From Mycolicibacterium canariasense (GTDB taxonomy: Bacteria > Actinomycetota > Actinomycetes > Mycobacteriales > Mycobacteriaceae): a stretch of 48,964 nucleotides of DNA. Shown here piece by piece: positions 25,241-34,381 of the stretch (its first letter is position 1; each line of letters begins with the position of its first letter). A model generated the notes under the pieces. It was not told the origin of the DNA. It saw only the letters and a program-made list of their open reading frames with translations, and did no database searches. The position numbers were made by a program, and so were the translations under genes. Location: NCBI RefSeq assembly GCF_002101555.1, contig NZ_LQOL01000013.1:1-48964 (forward strand). Reading direction: 5' to 3'.

Positions 25241-25383
25241 TGTCCCTCGATGTGTGTTGTCGGGTTGATCCTCGAGGCCGTTGCTCGGTCCCCGGGTCGT
25301 CTGACACAGCCAGTCTGCCACCCGAGATCGCGAACGTGAACGACGGGTTAAGTGGATTTCCTCACACCACGGCGGCGTCGACC

Positions 25384-25389
25384 TACCAT
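25384..25389 (+). promoter_or_regulatory. -10 box for leaderless acyltransferase gene
   Basis: TACCAT, seven bases, then ATG 25397. Confidence 0.45.
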
Positions 25390-25396
25390 CGGCGTC

Positions 25397-26788
25397 ATGC
25401 AAAGACTGAGCGGACTCGACGCCAGCTTCCTGTATCTCGAAACCGCGGCGCAGCCTTTGCATGTGTGCTCGATCCTGGAACTGGACACCTCCACGGTGCC
25501 CGGCGGTTACACCTTCGACCGGCTGCGCGACGAGCTCGCCATGCGGGTCAAGGCGATGCCGGAATTCCGGGAGAAACTCGCCGACAGCAGGTTCAACCCC
25601 GATCACCCGGTGTGGGTGGAGGACAACGATTTTGACGTCCAGCGCCACCTGCACCGGATCGGGCTGCCCGCCCCCGGCGGCCGCGCCGAACTCGCCGAGA
25701 TCTGCGGGCACATCGCGTCGCTGCCGCTGGACCGCAGCCGCCCGCTGTGGGAGATGTGGGTCATCGAGAACGTCGCGGGCACCGACGCCCACGCCGGCGG
25801 CAAGCTGGCGTTGATGACCAAGGTGCACCACGCCGCCGTCGACGGCGTCACCGGTGCCAACCTGATGTCCACCCTGTGCAGTACCGAACCCGATGCCCCG
25901 CCGCCGGACCCGGTGCCGGGCGCCGGTGGGGCATCCGAGCTGGAGATCGCCGTCAACGGCGCCATCAGATTCGCCACCCGCCCGCTGAAGCTGGTGAACG
26001 TGCTGCCATCCACCGTCTCGACGGTCATCGACACCGCGCGCCGGGCCACCAAGGGTCTCACCATGGCCGCGCCGTTCGCCGCCCCCAAGACGGCGTTCAA
26101 CGCCAACGTCACCGGGCACCGCAACATCGCGTTCGCCCAACTCGAGCTCGACGACATCAAGAAGGTCCGGGCCCACTTCGGCGTCAAGGTCAACGACGTG
26201 GTGATGGCGCTGGTGTCCGGCGTGCTGCGGCGCTTCCTGCTCGATCGCGGCGAACTGCCCGATTCCTCGCTGGTGGCGATGATCCCGGTGTCGGTGCACG
26301 ACAAGTCCGACCGGCCCGGCCGCAATCAGGTGTCGGGGATGTTCTCCGCGCTGCACACCAACGTCGACGACCCGGTGGACCGGCTGAAGGCCATCTCGAC
26401 AGCCAATTCCCTTGCCAAACAACATAGTTCGGCGATCGGGGCGACCCTGCTGCAGGACTGGTCGCAGTTCGCCGCCCCGGCGGTGTTCGGCATCGCGATG
26501 CGCGTCTACGCCCGCAGCAACCTGTCGGCGGCGGTGCCCGTGCACAACCTGGTGGTCTCCAACGTGCCCGGCCCGCAGATCCCGCTGTATCTGCTCGGCT
26601 GCGAGGTCAAGGCGATGTACCCGCTGGGCCCGATCTTCCACGGCTCGGGACTGAACATCACCGTCATGTCGCTGAACGGCAAGCTCGACGTCGGCATCAT
26701 CTCCTGCCCGGAATTGCTGCCTGACCTGTGGGAGATGGCCGACGATTTCGCCGTCGCGCTCGACGAGTTGCTGGACGCCACCGGGTAG
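25397..26788 (+). CDS. Wax ester synthase / diacylglycerol acyltransferase (WS/DGAT) family
   Basis: 463 residues. The N-terminal chloramphenicol-acetyltransferase-like half has [16 protein letters not shown] and the catalytic HHxxxDG as KVHHAAVDG (His144, His145, Asp149). The C-terminal half has [33 protein letters not shown] and [19 protein letters not shown], all standard for the Tgs family. Members make wax esters or triacylglycerols from acyl-CoA, typically at lipid bodies, and are numerous in mycobacteria. Start ATG 25397 follows a -10 box by seven bases. The M. tuberculosis paralogue cannot be picked by eye. Confidence 0.9.
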   Translation: MQRLSGLDASFLYLETAAQPLHVCSILELDTSTVPGGYTFDRLRDELAMRVKAMPEFREKLADSRFNPDHPVWVEDNDFDVQRHLHRIGLPAPGGRAELAEICGHIASLPLDRSRPLWEMWVIENVAGTDAHAGGKLALMTKVHHAAVDGVTGANLMSTLCSTEPDAPPPDPVPGAGGASELEIAVNGAIRFATRPLKLVNVLPSTVSTVIDTARRATKGLTMAAPFAAPKTAFNANVTGHRNIAFAQLELDDIKKVRAHFGVKVNDVVMALVSGVLRRFLLDRGELPDSSLVAMIPVSVHDKSDRPGRNQVSGMFSALHTNVDDPVDRLKAISTANSLAKQHSSAIGATLLQDWSQFAAPAVFGIAMRVYARSNLSAAVPVHNLVVSNVPGPQIPLYLLGCEVKAMYPLGPIFHGSGLNITVMSLNGKLDVGIISCPELLPDLWEMADDFAVALDELLDATG

Positions 26789-26830
26789 CCTCACCAGCTG
26801 CGATGGGCACCCATGGCAGCATGGTCAGCC

Positions 26831-28339
26831 ATGAAGTTCAAGCGCGGCATTCTGGCGGCCGCCTCGGTGCTGCTCGTCGTCACGGCATGCAGCAATGTCG
26901 TCGACGGGCGAGCCGTCATCTCCGCGCCGCGGCCCGGCAGTCCGGTGCAGTGGGCGCCGTGCAAGGCGTCCTCCGGTGAGTCGCGGATACCGTCGGGCGC
27001 CGAGTGCGGCTTCCTCTCGGTGCCGGTGAACTACGACAAGCCCGACGGCGACGTCGCACAGCTGGCGATGATCCGCTTCAAGGCCACCGGCCAGAAGATC
27101 GGCGCCCTGTTCGTCAACCCGGGCGGGCCGGGGGAGTCCGGAATCGATGCGGCGGTGTCGCTGGTGGGCACCATGCCCGAGTCGGTGCGCCAGCGCTTCG
27201 ACCTGGTCGGCTTCGACCCGCGCGGTGTCGGGTCCTCCAAGCCCGCCCTGTGGTGCAACTCCGACGAGGACAACGACCGGCTGCGGGCCGACCCGCAGGT
27301 GGACTACAGCCCCGAAGGGGTGGCCCACATCGAGTCCGAAACCAAGGACTTCGTGGCACGCTGCCAGCAGAAGATGGGTGACGAGTTCCTGGAGAACGTC
27401 GGGACCGTCAGCGTGGCAAAGGATCTGGACGCCATGCGGCAGGCCGTCGGGGATGACAAGCTGACCTACCTCGGCTACTCGTACGGCACCCGTATCGGCG
27501 GCACCTACGCCGAGCTGTTCCCCGACAAGGTGCGCGCGATGATCCTGGACGGCGCGGTGGACCCGAACGCCGATCCGGTGGAGGCCGACATCCGCCAGGC
27601 CAAGGCGTTCCAGACCGCGTTCGACAACTACGCCGCCGACTGCGCGACCAACCCCGACTGCCCGCTGGGCACCGACCCGGCCAAGGCCGTCGACGTGTAC
27701 CACTCGCTGGTGAACCCGCTGGTGGACAAGCCCGCCCCGACCAAGGATCCGCGCGGCCTGAGCTACAGCGACGCCATTGTGGGCACCATCCTGCCGCTGT
27801 ACTCGCCGAACCTGTGGCGTCACCTCACCAAGGGGCTCACCGAGCTGAAGAACGGCCGCGGCGACACCATGCTGGCGCTGGCCGACCTGTACATGGGCCG
27901 CGACGCCGACGGGCATTACAACAACTCCACCGATGTGCGGGTCGCGGTGAACTGTGTCGACGAGCCGCCGATCACCGACCGCGCCACCGTCGTCGACGAG
28001 GACCGCCGGGCCCGCGAGGTCGCCCCGTTCATGAGCTACGGCGACTTCACCGGGCACGCCCCGCTGGGCACCTGCGCCTTCTGGCCGGTGCCGCCGACCT
28101 CCACCCCGCATCAGCTCAAGGTGTCGGGCCTGCCGCCGACGCTGGTGGTGTCCACCACCAACGACCCGGCGACCCCGTATCAGGCCGGGGTGGACCTGGC
28201 CAAGCAGCTCGGCGGCGCGTTGCTGACGTTCGAGGGCACTCAGCACACCGTGGTGTTCCAGGGCAACACCTGCGTGGACGATATCGCCGCGAAATACCTT
28301 GTGGACGTGGTGGTGCCGCCGCCCGGCGCCCGGTGCTAG
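26831..28339 (+). CDS. caeA: Lipoprotein alpha/beta-hydrolase peptidase, Hip1/CaeA-like
   Basis: 502 residues. A lipoprotein signal (LVVTACSN lipobox, Cys near 21) anchors it outside the membrane. The family is the tripeptidyl/aminopeptidase-type alpha/beta hydrolase: GALFVNPGGPGESGIDAAV (oxyanion region), nucleophile Ser217 in YLGYSYGTRIGG, Asp445 in STTNDPATPYQ, His472 in GTQHTVVFQG. M. tuberculosis Hip1/CaeA (Rv2224c) is a cell-envelope serine protease that processes GroEL2 and affects immunity. The gene and its tandem paralogue match the Rv2223c/Rv2224c pair; which is the true Hip1 orthologue is inferred from the lipobox. ATG 26831 was chosen because it begins the signal. Confidence 0.85.
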   Translation: MKFKRGILAAASVLLVVTACSNVVDGRAVISAPRPGSPVQWAPCKASSGESRIPSGAECGFLSVPVNYDKPDGDVAQLAMIRFKATGQKIGALFVNPGGPGESGIDAAVSLVGTMPESVRQRFDLVGFDPRGVGSSKPALWCNSDEDNDRLRADPQVDYSPEGVAHIESETKDFVARCQQKMGDEFLENVGTVSVAKDLDAMRQAVGDDKLTYLGYSYGTRIGGTYAELFPDKVRAMILDGAVDPNADPVEADIRQAKAFQTAFDNYAADCATNPDCPLGTDPAKAVDVYHSLVNPLVDKPAPTKDPRGLSYSDAIVGTILPLYSPNLWRHLTKGLTELKNGRGDTMLALADLYMGRDADGHYNNSTDVRVAVNCVDEPPITDRATVVDEDRRAREVAPFMSYGDFTGHAPLGTCAFWPVPPTSTPHQLKVSGLPPTLVVSTTNDPATPYQAGVDLAKQLGGALLTFEGTQHTVVFQGNTCVDDIAAKYLVDVVVPPPGARC

Positions 28340-28421
28340 AGATAACGGCCGTATCACCGTCTGATTGCTGATCGTCACCGCAGCGACACTGGGCAAGACC
28401 CGCCAGATTCGCTGTGCGAAC

Positions 28422-29969
28422 ATGAGCGCCATGTGGCTGGCGGGCAGGGTTTTCGCGGTGCTGCTGGCCCTCCCGATCACGGCCGGCACGTTGTGTGCAC
28501 CCGCGCAGGCGGCGCCGCAGGCGGGCTACGGCCAGCCCGCGGCGTGGGGCAGTTGTCAGCGTTTCTTCGCGGCCACTCCACTGGTGACCCAGGCGCTGCC
28601 GACCGCGCAATGCGCCGACGTGCCGGTGCCGGTCAACTGGGATGCCCCCGATTCCCAAGCGGATTCCCAAGGGGCGCAAGCACAATTGGCCGTCATCCGG
28701 GTGCCCGCCAGCGGGCAGCGGATCGGCACGCTGATGGTGAACCCGGGTGGCCCCGGCGCGTCGGCGGTGGACACCGTCGCGGGCATGGCCGCCGCGCTGG
28801 ACGGCACCGCCATCCGCCAGGGCTTCGACCTGGTCGGCTTCGACCCGCGCGGGGTGGGCTATTCGACCCCGCAGCTGCGGTGCCGCACCGACGCCGAATT
28901 CGACGCGTACCGGCGCGAGCCGTTGGCCGACTACAGTCCGGCCGGGGTGGCGCACATCGAGGATGTCTACCGGCAGTTCGCCCAATCCTGCCTGGACCGG
29001 ATGGGCCGGGAGTTCCTGGCCAATGTCGGTACCGCGTCGGCGGCCAGGGACATGGACGTGGTGCGGGCCGCGCTCGGTGACGAGCAGATCAACTATCTCG
29101 GATTCTCCTACGGCACCGAACTCGGCGCCGCTTACGCCGACCGCTACCCCGACCGGGTCCGCGCGATGGTGCTCGACGGTGCGGTCGACCCCGGCTCGGA
29201 TCCGGTCAGCGAGAACGTCAACCAGCTGGCCGGCTTCCAGGAGGCGTTCACCGATTACGCCACCGACTGCGCGCGCTCACCGGACTGCCCGCTGGGCACC
29301 GACCCCGCGCAATTCTCCGCCAGGTACCACCAACTGATCGACCCGCTGGTGCAGCGCCCCGGCGGCACCTCGGACCCGCGCGGGCTCGGCTACGCCGACG
29401 CCATCACCGGCACCGCCAACGCGCTCTACACCCAGCGGTACTGGAAGTACCTCACCAGCGGACTGCTCGGCCTGGCCCGCGGCACCGACGCCGGTGACCT
29501 GCTGACGCTGGCCGACGACTACTGGCACCGCGACGAGAACGGCCGCTACGGCAACCAGCAGGATGCGTTCGCCGCGATCCGCTGTGTCGACGCGCCGTAC
29601 CCGACCGATCCCGCGGTGTGGGCCGAGGCCGACCGGCGGGCGCGGGCGGCCGCGCCGTTCATGGAGTACGGCACCTTCACCGGCTACGCGCCCCGCGACA
29701 TGTGTGCGTTGTGGCCGGTGCCGGCGACCACCGTGCCGCACCAGGCGTCGCCGCTGGGCGCCGGCAAGGCGGTGGTGGTGTCCACCACCCACGACCCGGC
29801 GACGCCCTACCAGGCCGGGGTCGACCTGGCCCGCGAACTGAACGCCGCGCTGATCACCTTCGACGGCACACAGCACACCGTCGTCTTCAACGGCGACGCC
29901 TGCGTGGACAGCGCAGTGGTGAACTTCCTGGTCGGCCTGACCCCGCCGCCGGCCGGGCTGCGCTGCTGA
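28422..29969 (+). CDS. Secreted alpha/beta-hydrolase peptidase, Rv2223c-like paralogue
   Basis: 515 residues from ATG 28422 (512 from ATG 28431). The N-terminus is a Sec signal ending AQA-AP near residue 32, with no lipobox, so it is probably released. It is clearly a paralogue of the preceding gene: TLMVNPGGPGASAVDTVAG, nucleophile Ser229 in YLGFSYGTELGA, Asp458 in STTHDPATPYQ, His485 in GTQHTVVFNG. A duplication followed by loss of the lipid anchor is the simplest history, also seen in M. tuberculosis (Rv2223c). The gap to the first copy is 82 bases with no clear terminator. Confidence 0.85.
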   Translation: MSAMWLAGRVFAVLLALPITAGTLCAPAQAAPQAGYGQPAAWGSCQRFFAATPLVTQALPTAQCADVPVPVNWDAPDSQADSQGAQAQLAVIRVPASGQRIGTLMVNPGGPGASAVDTVAGMAAALDGTAIRQGFDLVGFDPRGVGYSTPQLRCRTDAEFDAYRREPLADYSPAGVAHIEDVYRQFAQSCLDRMGREFLANVGTASAARDMDVVRAALGDEQINYLGFSYGTELGAAYADRYPDRVRAMVLDGAVDPGSDPVSENVNQLAGFQEAFTDYATDCARSPDCPLGTDPAQFSARYHQLIDPLVQRPGGTSDPRGLGYADAITGTANALYTQRYWKYLTSGLLGLARGTDAGDLLTLADDYWHRDENGRYGNQQDAFAAIRCVDAPYPTDPAVWAEADRRARAAAPFMEYGTFTGYAPRDMCALWPVPATTVPHQASPLGAGKAVVVSTTHDPATPYQAGVDLARELNAALITFDGTQHTVVFNGDACVDSAVVNFLVGLTPPPAGLRC

Positions 29970-30023
29970 GCCGCGCCGACCAAACCGCGACACGTGTGTA
30001 ACACGGATTTAACAGCCGCTGCC

Positions 30024-30029
30024 TAGGCT
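30024..30029 (+). promoter_or_regulatory. -10 box for leaderless glnA2
   Basis: TAGGCT, six bases, then ATG 30036. No GlnR-type GTNAC half-site pair was seen in the 66-base gap. Confidence 0.45.
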
Positions 30030-30035
30030 TCGGTC

Positions 30036-31376
30036 ATGGACCGCCAGAAGGAATTCGTGCTGCGCACGCTGGAGGAACGCGATATCCGGTTCGTGCGGCT
30101 GTGGTTCACCGACGTCCTCGGATACCTGAAGTCGGTGGCGATCGCGCCGGCCGAGCTGGAGGGTGCGTTCGAAGAGGGCATCGGCTTCGACGGTTCCTCC
30201 ATCGAGGGCTTCGCCCGCGTCTACGAATCGGACACCGTGGCGCGGCCCGACCCGTCCACCTTCCAGGTGCTGCCGTGGACGACGAGCGCCGGCAAGCACT
30301 ACTCGGCGCGGATGTTCTGCGACATCACCATGCCCGACGGATCGCCGTCGTGGGCCGACTCCCGGCATGTGCTGCGGCGCCAGTTGGCCAAGGCCAGCGA
30401 CCTCGGCTTCTCCTGCTACGTGCATCCCGAGATCGAATTCTTCCTGCTGAAGCCGGGCGAGGACGACGGCTCGGTCCCGGTGCCCGCCGATAACGGCGGC
30501 TACTTCGACCAGGCCGTGCACGACGCCGCGCCCAACTTCCGCAGGCACGCCATCGACGCGCTGGAGCAGATGGGCATCTCGGTGGAGTTCAGCCACCACG
30601 AGGGCGCCCCCGGCCAGCAGGAGATCGACCTGCGCTACGCCGACGCCCTGTCCATGGCCGACAACGTGATGACGTTCCGGTACGTCGTCAAGGAGGTCGC
30701 GCTGGCCGACGGTGTGCGGGCGTCGTTCATGCCCAAGCCGTTCAGCCAGTACCCGGGCTCGGCCATGCACACCCACATGAGCCTGTTCGAGGGTGAGACC
30801 AACGCCTTCCACGACCCCAACGACCCGCTGCAACTCTCCGATGTCGCCAAATCGTTCATCGCCGGCATCCTGGAGCACGCCAGCGAGATCAGCGCCGTCA
30901 CCAACCAGTGGGTCAACTCCTACAAGCGGCTGGTGCACGGCGGGGAGGCGCCGACGGCTGCGTCCTGGGGCGCGGCCAACCGGTCGGCCCTGGTGCGGGT
31001 GCCGATGTACACCCCACGCAAGGCGTCCAGCCGCCGCGTCGAGGTGCGCAGCCCCGATTCGGCCTGCAACCCCTACCTGGCGTTCGCGGTGCTGCTGGCC
31101 GCCGGCCTGCGCGGTGTCGAGAAGGGCTACACCCTGGGCCCGCAGGCCGAGGACAACGTGTGGAGCCTGACCACCGAGGAACGCCGCGCCATGGGGTACA
31201 AGGAGCTGCCCGGCAGCCTGGGTACGGCACTGGCCGAGATGGAAACCTCCGAACTGGTCGCGGAAGCGTTGGGGGAGCACGTCTTCGACTACTTCCTGCG
31301 CAACAAGCGCACCGAGTGGGAGAACTACCGCAGCACCGTCACCCCGTTCGAGCTGAAGAATTACCTGGCGCTGTAG
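30036..31376 (+). CDS. glnA2: Glutamine synthetase, GlnA2 type
   Basis: 446 residues, type I glutamine synthetase fold: the N-terminal RFVRLWFTDVLGYLKSVAI, GIGFDGSSIEGFARVYESD latch, VHPEIEFFLL (metal Glu), FSHHEGAPGQQEID, GSAMHTHMSLF (active-site His), and [17 protein letters not shown]. It ends DYFLRNKRTEWENYRSTVTPFELKNYLAL. At the position of the adenylylated Tyr of GlnA1 (NLY-type loop) it has Trp376 in NVWSLTTEE, so GlnE control should not apply. M. tuberculosis GlnA2 (Rv2222c) sits in the same place beside glnE and is reported non-essential. Upstream of glnE by 41 bases. Confidence 0.95.
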   Translation: MDRQKEFVLRTLEERDIRFVRLWFTDVLGYLKSVAIAPAELEGAFEEGIGFDGSSIEGFARVYESDTVARPDPSTFQVLPWTTSAGKHYSARMFCDITMPDGSPSWADSRHVLRRQLAKASDLGFSCYVHPEIEFFLLKPGEDDGSVPVPADNGGYFDQAVHDAAPNFRRHAIDALEQMGISVEFSHHEGAPGQQEIDLRYADALSMADNVMTFRYVVKEVALADGVRASFMPKPFSQYPGSAMHTHMSLFEGETNAFHDPNDPLQLSDVAKSFIAGILEHASEISAVTNQWVNSYKRLVHGGEAPTAASWGAANRSALVRVPMYTPRKASSRRVEVRSPDSACNPYLAFAVLLAAGLRGVEKGYTLGPQAEDNVWSLTTEERRAMGYKELPGSLGTALAEMETSELVAEALGEHVFDYFLRNKRTEWENYRSTVTPFELKNYLAL

Positions 31377-31405
31377 CCGATCCCCGTCGCTTCGCTCGCC
31401 CCAGG

Positions 31406-31411
31406 TAACGT
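31406..31411 (+). promoter_or_regulatory. -10 box for leaderless glnE
   Basis: TAACGT, six bases, then GTG 31418. This suggests glnE has its own promoter in addition to read-through from glnA2. Confidence 0.4.
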
Positions 31412-31417
31412 TTGGGC

Positions 31418-34375
31418 GTGCCGAAACCCGCCACCCAGCGCCCGAAGCTGCCCAGCGTAGGACGGCTCGGTCTCGTCGAAGCGTCGGCGCGCGACCGGCT
31501 GGACCGGCTGGGTTGGAACACCGACGAGTACGTCGAACTGTTGTGGTCGCTGTCGCGTGCGCCCGACGCCGACGCCGCGCTGTTCACCATGGTGCGGCTG
31601 GCCGACGAGTTGGGCGCCGGCTGGGATGAACTGAACCAGGCGCTGCTCAAGGACAAGCCGCTGCGCGGCCGGCTGTTCTCGGTGCTCGGCGGATCGGTGG
31701 CACTCGGTGATCACCTGGTGGCCCGGCCGCAGGCCTGGCATCTGCTGGCCGGCGCGGGCGCCCTGCCCAGCGCCGCGCAGTTGCGCGACGAGTTCGTCGC
31801 GGTCGCGCGCAGCACCACCGACACCCGGTCGGTACAGGCCTCGCTGCGGGCCCTGTACCGCGACCGGCTACTGGTGCTGGCGGGACTGGACCTGGCCCCC
31901 ACCGTCGAGAACGAACCGGTGCTGGAGTTCAGCACCGTCGGGGCGCACCTGTCGGATCTGGCCGATGCCGCCCTGGCGGCCGCGCTGGCCGTCGCGACCG
32001 CCACGGTGTGCGGTACGGACACCCCTGAACCGCGGCTGGCCGTCATTGCGATGGGCAAATGCGGTGCGCGCGAACTCAATTACGTCAGCGACGTGGACGT
32101 CATCTTCGTCGGGGAGACCGCGGACGCCGTCACCACCCGGGTGGCCGGTGAGATGATGCGCTTTGCCAGCGACACCTTCTTCGAGGTGGACGCGGCCCTG
32201 CGTCCCGAGGGTAAGCGCGGGCAGCTGGTGCGCACCCTGGAATCGCATATCGCCTACTACGAGCGCTGGGCGAAAACCTGGGAGTTCCAGGCGCTGCTCA
32301 AGGCCCGGCCCGCCGCCGGCGATGCCGAACTGGGCGCGCAGTACGTCGCCGCCCTCATGCCGATGGTCTGGACCGCTTGTGAGCGTGAGGATTTCGTACC
32401 CGACGTGCAGGCAATGCGGCGCCGGGTCGAAGAACTGGTGCCCGCCGGGGTGCGCTCCCGCGAGCTCAAACTCGGCACCGGCGGCCTGCGTGACGTCGAG
32501 TTCGCGGTGCAGCTGCTGCAGCTGGTGCACGGCCGCAACGACGAGTCGCTGCACGTGGCGTCGACGGTGGACGCGCTGGCCGCACTCGGATCCGGTGGAT
32601 ACGTCGGCCGCGACGACGCCGCCAACATGACGGCCTCCTACGAGTTCCTGCGCCTGCTGGAGCACCGGCTGCAGTTGCAGCGGCTCAAACGCACCCACCT
32701 GCTGCCCGAGGACGACGACGAGGAGGCGATGCGCTGGCTGGCCCGCGCCGCGCACATCCGGCCCGACGGGCGCCACGACGCCGCCGGGGTGCTGCGCGAG
32801 GAACTGAAGCGCCAGAGCATGCGGGTGTCCCGGCTGCACGCCAAGCTGTTCTACCAACCGTTGCTGGAATCGGTTGGGAACCAAGGCTTCGACGTGATGA
32901 GCACCGAGGCGGCCGAACGGCAGCTCGCCGCGCTGGGCTACGAAGGCCCGCAGAGTGCGCTGACCCACCTGGCGGCGTTGACCAGTGAGGGCGGCCGGCG
33001 CGGGCAGGTGCAGAAGGTGCTGCTGCCCACCCTGCTGGACTGGCTCTCGGACACCCCCGACCCGGACGCCGGGCTGTTGTCCTACCGCCGGATCAGCGAG
33101 GAGCTGGGGGATCTGCGGTGGTACCTGTCCACCCTGCGTGACGAAGGAGCGGTGGCCAAACGCCTGATGCGGGTGCTCGGCACGTCGGCGTACGTCCCGG
33201 ATCTGCTGATGCGGGCACCCGAGGTGATCCAGTTGTACGCAGACGGGCCGCAGGGCCCCAAGCTGCTGGAGGTGGACCCGGACAGCGTGGCGCGTGCCCT
33301 GGTCGCGTCGGCCGCCCGGCACGCCGACCCGGCCCGGGCCATCGCCGCGGCGCGCACCCTGCGCCGCCGTGAACTGGCCAGGGTGGCGTCGGCGGATCTG
33401 CTCGGCATGCTCGACGTCACCGACGTGTGCCAGGCATTGACCAGCATCTGGGTGGCGGTGCTGCAATGCGCGCTGGACGCGGTGATCCGGGACCGGTCGC
33501 CGCAGGGCGGCCCGCCGGCCCGGATCGCGGTGATCGGGATGGGCCGGCTCGGCGGCGGCGAACTGGGCTACGGGTCCGACGCCGATGTGCTGTTCGTGTG
33601 CGAGCCGGTTGCCGGGGTCGAGGAATCGGCTGCGGTGCGCTGGTCGGTCGGCGTCGCCGAACAGCTACGCAACCTGCTGGGGATGCCGAGCTCGGATCCG
33701 CCGCTGGAGGTGGACGCCAACCTTCGTCCCGAAGGCCGCAACGGCCCACTGGTGCGGACGCTTTCGTCATACGAGGCGTACTACACGCAGTGGGCGCAGC
33801 CGTGGGAGGTGCAAGCGCTGCTGCGCGCGCACAAGGTGGCCGGCGACGCCGAGCTGGGGGAGCGGTTCCTGCGGATGATCGACAAGACCCGCTACCCCGA
33901 GGGCGGCATCTCACCGGAGACGGTGCAGGAGATCCGGCGGATCAAGGCGCGGGTGGACGCCGAACGGCTACCGCGCGGTGCCGATCCGAACACCCACACG
34001 AAGCTGGGTCGCGGCGGGCTGGCCGATGTGGAGTGGACGGTGCAGCTACTGCAACTGCGGTTCGCCGACAAGATTCCGGCGCTGCACAACACCTCCACCC
34101 TGCAGACGCTGAACGCGATCGGCGCCGCCGAACTGATCGCCGAGGGGGACGTCGATCAGCTGCGCCAGGCCTGGCTGACGGCCACCCGGGCGCGCAACGC
34201 GCTGGTGCTGGTGCGTGGCAAGCCGACCGACCAACTGCCCGGTCCCGGCCGGCAACTCAACGCCGTCGCCCTGGCGGCCGGTTGGCGCAACGGTGACGGC
34301 GGGGAGTTCCTGGACAACTATCTGCGCGTCACCCGGCGGGCGAAAGCCGTGGTGCGCAAGGTGTTCGGGGACTAG
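31418..34375 (+). CDS. glnE: Glutamine synthetase adenylyltransferase / adenylyl-removing enzyme GlnE
   Basis: 985 residues with two homologous nucleotidyltransferase domains. The N-terminal (adenylyl-removing) one has [20 protein letters not shown] near 210 and [15 protein letters not shown]; the C-terminal (adenylyltransferase) one has [20 protein letters not shown] near 705 and [14 protein letters not shown]. Each is followed by a helical domain ([40 protein letters not shown]). GlnE adds AMP to, and removes it from, the Tyr of GlnA1. GTG 31418 was preferred over TTG 31412. In M. tuberculosis glnE (Rv2221c) lies next to glnA1; here about 7.4 kb separates them. Confidence 0.96.
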   Translation: MPKPATQRPKLPSVGRLGLVEASARDRLDRLGWNTDEYVELLWSLSRAPDADAALFTMVRLADELGAGWDELNQALLKDKPLRGRLFSVLGGSVALGDHLVARPQAWHLLAGAGALPSAAQLRDEFVAVARSTTDTRSVQASLRALYRDRLLVLAGLDLAPTVENEPVLEFSTVGAHLSDLADAALAAALAVATATVCGTDTPEPRLAVIAMGKCGARELNYVSDVDVIFVGETADAVTTRVAGEMMRFASDTFFEVDAALRPEGKRGQLVRTLESHIAYYERWAKTWEFQALLKARPAAGDAELGAQYVAALMPMVWTACEREDFVPDVQAMRRRVEELVPAGVRSRELKLGTGGLRDVEFAVQLLQLVHGRNDESLHVASTVDALAALGSGGYVGRDDAANMTASYEFLRLLEHRLQLQRLKRTHLLPEDDDEEAMRWLARAAHIRPDGRHDAAGVLREELKRQSMRVSRLHAKLFYQPLLESVGNQGFDVMSTEAAERQLAALGYEGPQSALTHLAALTSEGGRRGQVQKVLLPTLLDWLSDTPDPDAGLLSYRRISEELGDLRWYLSTLRDEGAVAKRLMRVLGTSAYVPDLLMRAPEVIQLYADGPQGPKLLEVDPDSVARALVASAARHADPARAIAAARTLRRRELARVASADLLGMLDVTDVCQALTSIWVAVLQCALDAVIRDRSPQGGPPARIAVIGMGRLGGGELGYGSDADVLFVCEPVAGVEESAAVRWSVGVAEQLRNLLGMPSSDPPLEVDANLRPEGRNGPLVRTLSSYEAYYTQWAQPWEVQALLRAHKVAGDAELGERFLRMIDKTRYPEGGISPETVQEIRRIKARVDAERLPRGADPNTHTKLGRGGLADVEWTVQLLQLRFADKIPALHNTSTLQTLNAIGAAELIAEGDVDQLRQAWLTATRARNALVLVRGKPTDQLPGPGRQLNAVALAAGWRNGDGGEFLDNYLRVTRRAKAVVRKVFGD

Positions 34376-34381
34376 CCGACC

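Noticed and set aside
25241..26794. A long minus-strand extension of panB
   Set aside because: It is antisense to the WS/DGAT gene; PanB homology begins at 25240.
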